From the NCBI GenBank assembly GCA_001414345.1, contig LLCB01000045.1:186001-250000 (forward strand): 64,000 bases of DNA, written 5' to 3'. Numbering within the stretch: the first letter of the stretch is position 1; each line of letters begins with the position of its first letter. The translations under genes were made by a program, and so were the position numbers. This document shows positions 22,423 through 31,742 of this stretch, piece by piece. Under the pieces are notes generated by a model. The model had not been told where the DNA came from, made no database searches, and saw nothing but the letters and a program-made list of their open reading frames with translations. Source of the stretch: Hymenoscyphus infarciens. Its lineage: Eukaryota > Ascomycota > Leotiomycetes > Helotiales > Helotiaceae.

Positions 22423-23181
22423 CTAGGGCCAAGAGGGAGAGAATTGGACTTGGTGATGACCAGGCTGAGGGATGAGGCTACGAGAGGCTGTGGTGGAGTG
22501 TGGGATTGCGACTCTCAATTGCGAAGTTGGAATGTCAAATTCTGGGTAGTACTTTTTTGGCAGAAGGAGGAGGTTTGCACTCGAGAGAATGGGAGAAGAC
22601 AGGAAAGGGTGTACGAGTCGGGATGGTTGTGCGAGGACGGTGGTGGTTGTGGTGGGTGGAGTCGATGGTAAATTTGGGGAGGCTGGGAAAAGTTGGTAAA
22701 ATCAAGTGGCCAGCCGAGGGAGAGAGAGCAAGCAGCGCGCGCGCGCGAAATTGGTTGGACCAAGGAACAAGAGTCTCACTCGGTAATGAATTTGTAGTGC
22801 AGACTATTCCTCCGTGCTATGTTATGCTGTTTGCGCGAATCCAATGGACGCGTTTCGCAGTTGGGCAGTATATACCACGTCACGGCGCGGTGGGTGGTTC
22901 TTGTCTTGACACTGGAGTTGTATGCGAGACAGCGAGACAGCGAGACAGCGAGACAATCGTCAGAGACAACGAACGCGTTCCGTAGTATTCCACCACCATG
23001 CGGCGCATGCGATTGAAAACCGTCGCTGGGAGGTTCCGGTTGTTGCGATGCAGGGCGCGCAGTTGCGCATGCTCCCACGAGGTGTTGCGGCTTCAATTGA
23101 GCATCTGGTGGTGTTTGTCGCTGAATTGAGGATGGGAATTGGGTTTGAAGTCGAGTCCCCGAGTCCTTTGCTTTGCTTTGC

Positions 23182-23224
23182 GCAGGGCAGGGCAGGGCAG
23201 GGCAGGGCAGGGCAGGGCAGGGCA
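23182..23224 (+). repeat. GGGCA pentamer array
   Basis: Eight or so perfect GGCAG units in tandem. An opposite-strand copy of the same pentamer lies about 240 bp downstream (23467-23490). Confidence 0.9.
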
Positions 23225-23466
23225 TGCCACGCAGTTCCCCGTCGCGTCCGCCTCTCACTTCCCGTCACTCTTGTGTTCCTCTCGACCTCGACCTCGACCT
23301 CGACTTTGGGGTACGAGTATATGGCAACGGTCGAGTAAGAAAGAAAATGGATCCAAATTGGGAGGGAAAGAAAAGAGATGAAATTGGATTGCTAACGGTA
23401 GTTTTTCCAGTTTGTTCTGGCCGGTGGCTCTCCAGCTGTCTCTCCTTCCTGCGTTGGGGGCCAAGC

Positions 23467-23490
23467 CTGCCCTGCCCTGCCCTGCCCTGC
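23467..23490 (+). repeat. CTGCC pentamer array (inverted relative to 23182-23224)
   Basis: Near-perfect CTGCC units, the reverse complement of the GGCAG array upstream; together they could pair as a long stem. Confidence 0.9.
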
Positions 23491-24511
23491 TCTGCTCTTC
23501 TCTTTTCCCCGTTTGCTCTTTCTCTTCCTCTTTCTCTTTCTCTTTCCAACCTCAACTGCCTCAAACTAAAATTGGTCCCAACATCCTGATCCGGAGTTTT
23601 TGATGAACATTTCCACGATCCCGGGTTTGGTTATGACAGAAGTCTTTTTCTGAAATGTCCGGGCGGGTGGGATATGAGGGATCTCGAACACGGCCGGTCC
23701 ATAATCAGGGAGGCTGGGAAGGCTTTTGCATTTGGGTGTGGGAAGGGTCCCGTCGCAGTGGTGCCACGCAACTGTGCAGAAGACTCCCCACAGACTCCCC
23801 ACCACTTTCATCAGCTAAAGACTCGACCGAGATGCAGCATCTAGCATCCTTTCGCTTCCGCATTCTCGGGATTGGTCCTCTTTGGCTACAAGGCGAGAGG
23901 TGGCGATGGAGGGGCATCCTTCTATCGTCTGGCTGTGAAATTGCGGTGTGTACGGACTTGGGATGAAGTATGTTCTCTTGTCATCTAATCTCAAGTTTCT
24001 TTACAACGTTTCGTTGCGTCATGTTTGCAGAAATGCTGGTACAACCTGCCCTCGTAAAAACGGGAGCACCCATCCGCGCGTTACACTCTCCCCTTTTCAA
24101 TTGGACCGGTAGCGAGATTCTTGCCATCCCATCCCATCATCTCTATCCGTCCGTCGCGTTTACCATCACATTTTCAGACTTCATCTCCCTTTTCGTTTAC
24201 ATCCCCAAAAGATTTCTTTTCTTTCCATCTCAAGTAACTTCTGCCTCTCTACTCCAAGACAAAACCGAAGGCCCTATTAGAAAAGAAAAGCATCTCGAGT
24301 TTTGAGAGGAACCTAGTACCAAATACAAGTCAATTTTCAAGGAATTCAAAATTCAATAACTCATCGCTCATGTCAAGACACCACGAAAACAATGGAAAAG
24401 ACAGCAATGAATCATCACCCACTCGATACATGACAACAATTGATTTCTCATTTCAAACTCCAAAGGTATTCATCCAATCCAGCATCTCCTCCCAAATTCC
24501 ACCACCACTTT

Positions 24512-26834
24512 TTAATTCACTTCAACAACAGGCCCGTTATACTCCCTCTTCCCTCCCCAAAAGAAGTAATAGCAACAAGCAAACCCCACAGCCCCCGCCA
24601 TCATCACACTACTAAAATTGACAAACTCAATCGCCGGATGTCTCATCGCAGGCCAAAAACTAAAAAACAAAATCACAATCGTAAAGCCAACCCCAAGAAC
24701 ATTAACAATTGTCCCAAAGGGCTCAGGAACTCGGAAGGGTCCCCAAGTTAGACTGTCCGTAGCTGGTACGTTGGTGAGTCCATCGTAGCTGGCTCGGTTA
24801 TAGGGCTGGATGGCACCAGTGAGGCGGCGGTAGAGGAGGAGCGTGTTGCCGATGAGATAGGAGGTGTAGATACAGCATACCGCCGCGGCGACGACGATGT
24901 TGAATGCGAATTCTGAGCCGAGGATTATGAGTGCGAGGAGACAGGAGCACATGCAGGTGCAGCCGATGGAAAAGAGAGGCGTCGAAGTACTTTCACACAA
25001 CTAACATCCCCACACAAAAGCATCAGCACCGCCTTGAAAGTTTCAAGAAGAAGAGAGAAAATAAGGAGGCGAGGTGGGAATTACGCGGTTCAAATACCGC
25101 CACCCCGGAAGCCCACGATCTCGCGCAAACGACCAAGTCACTCGAGATGCTGTCGCGAGGTAAGCGACAGTGGCAAACTTGATCATGACAACAATTAGCC
25201 CCGACATGGCCGCCGCACCGGGAACATCCTCCACGGCTTGCAGAAACACCGCCATGTAGGGGGGTCGAAAGGACATGATTACTGCCGGGTCACCCAGGCA
25301 GAAGAGCATGGCGATCAGCATACCCAGTCCCATGGCGCCGTTGAGGACGACGCTGAAAATCATCGCGCGTGGGACGATGACGGCGGCATTCTTGATCTCT
25401 TCGGCCATCTGGTTTTGGAGAATTAGCGAGATTACTTGCACCACTAGGTCGTGGAAATGGAAAGGCTTCTTACGTGAATGGCGCCATCACAACCTAGGAG
25501 TGTCCAGGTGTAATTGTAGCAACCGACCATTAGGGAAAGTCCTTGTGTTTGGAAACCCCCGAGATTGTTGAAGACTGTAAAGACTTGGGACGCATTCCCA
25601 TGTGGTCCCACTGTGGAAGATCTCAGCATTACTATTCATAAGAGTACCTATAGTAAACAGGGTTACAGGAAGGGGAAGTCTCGTCATGAGCTTCCTGACA
25701 CCAGGTCGAAAGAGGAAAGGAAAGGAAAGTATCGCGGAAATACCCACTGTAGAGCAACGGAATGAGAATCGCGAAAAATCCCAAGATGTGAACGATCAGG
25801 ATAAAGCTTTCAATCTTGGGTAGAGCCCGGATGATGACGGTGTTGATGAAGACTACCATGAGGATGTCGGCGTAGAAGAGGAGGACGGTTTGCCAGGGTT
25901 GGGCTTCGTATGAGGGATGAAGGAGGCTTGCTAGTCCTTGGGTTGCTTGGGCGCAGATGAAAGCTCCACTTGTGGTACTATTCCTTAGCTGTGCTGGTCT
26001 CTTTTTCCTTTTCGCCTTTAGGAGGAAAGAGATAGGAGTACTTTCTTCTCCAAAGACTATAAAGTGTACATGAAGCAGGAATTCTGGAGTATGGTACGTA
26101 CCTGGCAACGTTGGCTTGCCAACCTATAACAGTAATCCAACCTACAGAATTATCAGTCTGCACCTGGGTCTAGAAGTAAAGTCTCCTCACCCGTAAGATA
26201 GCTCAGGAATTTCTGGCACGAAGGAGGAGCCAGCATGGAAACCCAATGGTACTGTCGACGAACTCAAAGTAAGCACTGCTCAACAGAAATCCCCACCCTT
26301 CCACGAGGGGAAACCCACCTGACCACCCGAGGTGGGAGCCCTGCTTTCGTCAGCTCTTCCAACAAACAAACAAACAAATCGACTCGTAAAACCTACATCG
26401 AAGCCAACTCGGCCATCGTCGTGAAAATAGCCAAATTGCCCACCCAGACGAAAAGGAAAGCATAGACCGACCCAGCATACCCGCCATTCACAAAGCTCCA
26501 CGGCAAAATACTGTGCTCTTCCGTCAGTCCCATCCAACCAACCGAGAGGCACACCAAGTGATGGATAAACTTGACTTGCATCAGAACGCCCTCCCAGGTC
26601 ATCATAATGGTACAGCTAAACCCCAACATACTCATGAACCCAAACTCTCGCTAACACCTCTCGTCAATCGACCTTACGTTCGCTTGGATAGAAAGAGATT
26701 TGACTGACCTTGAGAACCGATTTCTTGCCCAATCGCGCTAGGATCGCATTGTCGCGATCGGTAACCGAGTCTTTCGCGTCTTTCGCATCGATAGCGGCTT
26801 CTTGGGTGAGATCCTTCATCTCGTGGGAAGACAT
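24512..26834 (-). CDS. amino-acid/GABA permease (APC superfamily, Uga4-like)
   Basis: A 12-helix plasma-membrane transporter of the amino acid/choline transporter group; GABA, choline or another amine are plausible substrates. Exons: 26709-26834, 26580-26644, 26397-26510, 26319-26340, 26191-26251, 26102-26141, 25748-25977, 25610-25474, 25408-25085, 25000-24512; all phases close, 535 aa. Family motifs appear in order: FGFMSMLGFSCTIMMTWEG (TM1), FVWVGNLAIFTTMAELASM, APTSGGQYHWVS, GWITVIGWQANVA, LPKIESFILIVHILGF, GLSLMVG, DGAIH-MAEEIKNAA, ASRVTWSFARDRGLPGW and, at the end, FPEPFGTIVN-like WGPFRVPEPFG. The cytosolic start (MSSHEMKDLTQEAAIDAKDA) is acidic. Oddities: one GC-AG intron (26511-26579), a 22-nt exon and alternative in-frame acceptors for exon 7 (9 nt apart). 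The gene is apparently intact. Confidence 0.88.
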
Positions 26835-27138
26835 GCTGGGCTTTTGTCTTTTTTGTGCTCAAGATGAAGATGTCTTCTCTTTTGTTGAGAGATGAGGGAA
26901 GGTGGGGTATATAGCTTAATATTTTCAAAATATAAGCGAGTGACGCTCTATTCACCCCCCTCCACTACTTCGCCACCCAAAATCTACCGTTTAAAACTTC
27001 CCGTTCGTACACATAGCATCAAGGTTAGCATATCACAAAAAGACTTGATCCAAATTTGTTGTATTTCTATGATTGTTGAATTCTTAAAAGAAAGTTGTCT
27101 ATTTCATTGACACATGTTCTTGTCCTCGATTACTAGGG
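26835..27138. other. intergenic interval
   Basis: 304 bp between two minus-strand genes; it must hold the permease promoter and the 3' UTR of the rhodopsin-like gene. Nothing else seen. Confidence 0.5.
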
Positions 27139-28538
27139 TTACTGTCTGCTGCTGGCGCTGATATCCCCTTGATCAGCCTCACTCAAAAAACCACCCCATT
27201 CAATTTCCAGACTCCCTCTCTCCTCAATAGAAGTACCTCTAGTACCATTAGTAATAACACTATTACTCGTCCCATGACTACCCACCGGCCCCATAGCATG
27301 AGCATTTCTTTCATGGTTCATCGCCAACCTACTACTCCCACTCCCACTCCCACTCCCTCTCCTTGTCTTCCATCTACCCTGCAGTAACCTCCCTGGCCCT
27401 CTCTCCTCTGGATTCTGACCCATTGTCTCCCGGTGCTCCCCTCGTCTTATTGCCTTGGAGATTGTTCGCCTGAGGAGATCGTCATTGCGTATCATGCCGG
27501 ATTCGAGGCCATCCACAAAGGGCTTCAGAAACGGGACGCAGGCTGTCACGATGTCGAGGGTTTGGGCAAGGGACATGGCTATATGAACCCGCCACAAATC
27601 AAAGGTTAGATCGCCGGTTGGATCGTTGGACTCTTTCAAATGGCTGATCTCGACCATTTGAAACAGAATGGCGCCTACAGCACTGTTCAAAGTCAGTTGC
27701 AGTTACAGTTACATCTCGCCTTTTACCAACGTCTCCAAGCAGACGTACAAAATGCGGGCCCCGAAGAAAGACAGCACCAGGATCTTTTTTTTGGTGGGAA
27801 GCTTTACGCTCCAAAGAGAGGCGAAGGGTAGGACGATAAGGAGAACGTCGATTAGCACGTTCATCGTGTTGCTGTACGTCCAAACGTAGTGAACGTCTAA
27901 ACATGTATTTCCAAGTATCTGCCAGGTAGAGGGTGCGTCGCATCGGAAAGACAGTATGAACAGAGTCGTAACCCCCCAGACGAAGGTCATTCCATAGACA
28001 ACGGTTGTTGCTTTCCTGTTGCTTTGCGCGGGTGAAATGGCTCGGAGGAAGGTGGTAACCGAAAGCTTGGAGAAGACCTGTCCGCAGTGCCAAAGAATAT
28101 TTGCCGCATACAAAGCCTTTAAGGGTAGTTAGTGCAATACTACCACGCGTTCGGGAGGCGGTAGGCGGTGGGCTACCTTTTGAAAAGTCAAGATTTCTTG
28201 CCTGGTAACGGTTTCGATATGTCTTCCCACACCATTGGCAACGGCAATGCTAAACGCTGTTACTTGTCCAATACTTAAAGTCTACCACCCCGTTAGCACG
28301 TCCAAACGCTGAAACGTGGAAGGTATCGACTGACCAGAGAGGCACAAATCAGAAAGTCGTCGAGAGTCAGTTTTTTCTGGTAGAGCGTCTTTGATGCGAG
28401 CCGTGATAAAACTGTGATGACATTGCAGACTCCTAGAAACCAGGCTAACACATTGAGAAGAGGGCTATGATTGTCGGGTCTATCTAGAGGCCGAGAACTC
28501 GAGATAATTGTTCGAATGACGAGATCTGCGATCCTCAT
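27139..28538 (-). CDS. rhodopsin/SAT4-like seven-helix membrane protein
   Basis: A fungal integral membrane protein of the 'rhodopsin domain'/SAT4 (Pth11-related) group; members are considered GPCR-like, but ligand and signalling are mostly unknown. Exons 28335-28538, 28177-28281, 27749-28116, 27139-27682 close in frame, 406 aa. Typical motifs: an N-terminal helix (LLNVLAWFLGVCNVITVLSRL), LTLDDFLICASL (the family's TxDD at the first loop), GVGRHIETV, ILWHCGQVFSKLSVTTFLRAI, WQILGNTCLD, the T-nnn-D helix MNVLIDVLLIVLPFASLW, and KKKILVLSFFGARI. For the last intron, the frame requires acceptor CAG at 27683 (giving FAVGAILF) and not the nearer TAG. The C-terminal 100 residues are Ser/Gly/Arg-rich and cytosolic. 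Confidence 0.85.
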
Positions 28539-28919
28539 GATGTGGCACGTATGCGGTAGAAATTACGCGGAGAAGTCATGTGGCTGTTGTAATTGTATGG
28601 CAACATTGAACAACGCACAAGAGCTTGCAAGATCAAGCACGGCCGCTGGACCGTGCGGTTACGCTCTCGGTCCTGAATTAGTAATTAATTCGCTTATATA
28701 TGTTCAGACATGAAGCGGTCGCTTCATGGTAGGTGAATTGGTGCAAACCATACTGTCTGCAGACTCGTGCTTTGATTAATACCGTGACCCAAGTCACCAG
28801 CCATCTTGTGCAACACATTCTGCGCTAATGAATAAATAAATAAATCCCTGTACTCGTACTCATTCAGTGTTCTACTGATCAAACCCCATCCATATACCTC
28901 CGAGATCAAACCTCCCCAC
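28539..28919. other. intergenic interval
   Basis: About 380 bp between the rhodopsin-like gene's start and the MFS gene's stop. It includes TAAT-rich sequence and no coding signal; it presumably carries the rhodopsin-like promoter. Confidence 0.45.
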
Positions 28920-31742
28920 TTAGTGCGCAAATCTGAAATCCAATCGTTTATTTCCTTCATCCTTGGTCGTAGTAAGATAATGCAGTCGCCCTTCCTCCCC
29001 CAAGGCACTCCACTTCCTGTCCCTCGATCGATTCCTCAAGACATAGTAGCTCTTCGTCAGAGCATAGAGCCCAATATTAACCACACAAATCGAAAGCAAG
29101 ACTCTGTTTCCCCTTTTGTAACGAGGGGCATCATCGCTGCGGTAGACATTTGAAGCAATGATCCCAGAGGCTTGGACAAACATGTTGTACAAGGCAGCAG
29201 AAACTGTGCGGGAGCGGACAGCATTGGCATTTCGACTGTTCCATGCTACCTGGATTGGATGTGCTGGAAGATGTTATTTAGACGACGATGAAGGGTGGGA
29301 AAGGGTATTAGTTGGGAATTTACCGGACGGGTAGCTAAGAAGAGCGGTCATGATTCCGAACGCTTTCCACTTGTTGATCTTGTTGATGTCTACAACGTAG
29401 ATATATATCAAGAAAGGTAAAACCCAAAATTGGCCTACACTAGCTGTGAAAGTTAATTCCCCGAAGATTTCTGCAGAGTAGGTTACTGCCATCATAGCTA
29501 GGAGTTTGAAGTCAGCGAAATTCAATAAATGGATGGAGGAGAGGGGCAAACAAAAGAAGAGCGCTAAATGAAAGACAAATAAATGTTCCACATTTTCAAA
29601 AAGAACTCTTGCCACGCGACAGTAGAGTGAAGGCACCTGCCAAAAACGTCTTGAAAATTGATCTCGGAAGCGAGTTAACGAACCAAGGCTCATGTTCTTA
29701 GTTTGCTAAACCTTTTGAAAAATCATGGCGATGCTAAAAATGTTGCTATCACGACAAATGAGAGTAGACAATAAATACGAAAAGCTTGCACATACTTATC
29801 ATGTGTATCACTGTAGAAGGAATGACCAAGAGATTCGTCTTGAAAGTATCAAATCCCAATCCCTTGAGTGTCAAGGTCAAGTATTGTTGAGGAGTTGTTT
29901 CGGGAATCTGAAACGTAAGGCCGAGGAGATATACTGCAACAACTTAGCATACGTTTTTCTCGTTTGACTCGCGAGCCGAGAGCAGTGAGTAAGGATAAAA
30001 GATGCTCCCGACCACTAAAGATATGAGTTCAGAGAGGGAACCGAAGAGGAAAAGTTGCATACGAGGCCATAAATCATAATCACACATGCTTTTGAAAAGC
30101 AATTTGGGAGTGATGGGTTGTCGATTGTGCATCCCTGACTTAGTGGGGTCCTCTCGAATAACCCGGTTGATGATGATGATTTCCTCTCTATAAAACGTGA
30201 AGAATTAGTAAAATTTTCTTGTGCTAGCTGGAATGAGATGCTTACCGTTCCGTGAACCAACCTTTCTTTCCTCGAAATTTACTCGCAGTCTGTGTTGGGC
30301 TTGCTGGCATGAGGATAAAAGCGGCAATTCCAAGAACCAAAGTCAGCAGTCCCTGTTCATCTGCTTTAGTATTTTCTCTTCACATATCAAGGATCCCGCA
30401 TACCTCTATTAAGAATAACCACCGCCAACCAGCATAATGATGCACACCTCTCATATGCAAAAGTCCAAAGGCCAAGAATGCCGCAATCGTATCAGCGACT
30501 GACATAGCAGTCCAAAAGAAACCTAAGCGAAGCGAAAGTTCATGGTGTTTGTAAAAATAAGAGAGATATAAGATAATCTAGATGGATTTGTTAATTTTTT
30601 GATACGAAAGAAAGGGCTGTGGACATGGAATAGCCTACATCTGGAATGAAACCCCCTTGTAGGATACCTAGGAGAGCCCTACAAATTATGAAGCTCTGTC
30701 GCCCGGCTAAGAAGAATTGAGAACAGGCGACGATACTCCAGAGAACCATCTGGGCAGGAATCCAACGATCAGGGCCGATCTGTATGCAGCGACCACATAT
30801 TAGCCTAATCTGTGTAATGCACATACCGATGAGACACATGGAGATATTTGTTCTTCCAAGTTCGACTCCAGGAAAGGGACAACGACAATAAACTGACTTA
30901 CCCATTTCGATACGAGTTGAGATGGCAGTTCAGCACACAAAAACGATAACTTGAAGACTGTATTCCCAAGGTTGTAATCTGTGAACACTCAACATTAGTT
31001 TCTGGATACAACCGTGGGGGGACGGGTAAAGTAGTAATACCGCTGTGGAAGATTGTGGAGTCAGCATTGCAATTTACAGAAACCGCAGGAGGAGGAAACA
31101 AGGTTGTGAGAGAAGGTAAAGATTCTTATAGAGTCCCGACCCACCCGAAACAACCTGAAAGGGAAGAAGAAGCTCTGAGAATACTTACTTGGTGTTCATA
31201 TGAAGATCTTTCAAAAAGTTATCCGTCAGAGCTTGGGCGATATTTGCTCTATCGAGTTCAAGAGCCATAAACATAATACAAGCCCAAATCTAAAGACGTC
31301 ATGATCCATTTATATTCAAGAGAAGAATCAAGCTTACCATGATCTTCAGATCGATCTTTCGAATGAGCTTATGTTCCTCCCCCCACGTCCATCGCGCAAG
31401 AGGATCAAAGCGATGTAGATTTTCCCATGTTAAAGGCGGGGCATATTCCTTTGCAGTCAAAGGATCATCAAAGACAGATGGCTGAGTTGCAATGGCGTTG
31501 GGCTCATAAGTCTTGTCGCGCTGAAACCAGAAACGCTTTTCTTTCCCGGCAACCCCAAGAGGAGGTATTGAAGCATACACTTCGGCCACTGAATCTTTTG
31601 ATGTCTTCCCAGGGACCTTGTCATCAAGATCCGTAGCCGAGTTGCCTGAGGAAGAGTCTATTGTAGGTGCGTGTGTTCGAAAAACACCACCGGAAGGTTG
31701 TGCCGTTTGAAGGTCGATATCTCTAGCAATGACCGTTGCCAT
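28920..31742 (-). CDS. MFS transporter, anion:cation symporter (Dal5/Tna1-like) family, with a 2-nt exon
   Basis: A 12-helix transporter of the Dal5 group, whose members take up allantoate, nicotinate, pantothenate and similar organic anions. Exons: 31338-31742, 31189-31289, 31041-31042, 30902-30978, 30639-30779, 30404-30577, 30246-30352, 30063-30187, 29796-29933, 29324-29497, 28920-29263; total 595 aa. Hallmarks: [11 protein letters not shown] in TM1 (family LDRxNI), [82 protein letters not shown]. The N-terminal 110 residues are cytosolic and variable. Exons 2 and 4 cannot be joined in frame by any GT-AG pair. The 2-nt exon CG, between a CACAG acceptor and a GTATTA donor, gives AAC GAT and thus the family's NDYN. 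Intron 29498-29795 (298 bp) is unusually long. Confidence 0.88.

Larger units (their letters stand above)
22423..24511. other. long repeat-rich upstream region
   Basis: About 2.1 kb without a supported gene, rich in microsatellites: GAGACAGC units (22926-22955), GGGCA pentamers (23182-23224), CTCGAC hexamers (23281-23304), inverted pentamers CTGCC (23467-23490) and TTTCTC-rich tract (23518-23550). It likely contains the promoter and perhaps an unspotted first exon of the preceding minus-strand gene. Confidence 0.5.

Noticed and set aside
30898..31101. extending exon 4 of the Dal5-like gene upstream to the CACAG at 31043
   Set aside because: That frame reads through but enters the wrong frame for the conserved [10 protein letters not shown] block and stops; the 2-nt exon model keeps the conserved frame.
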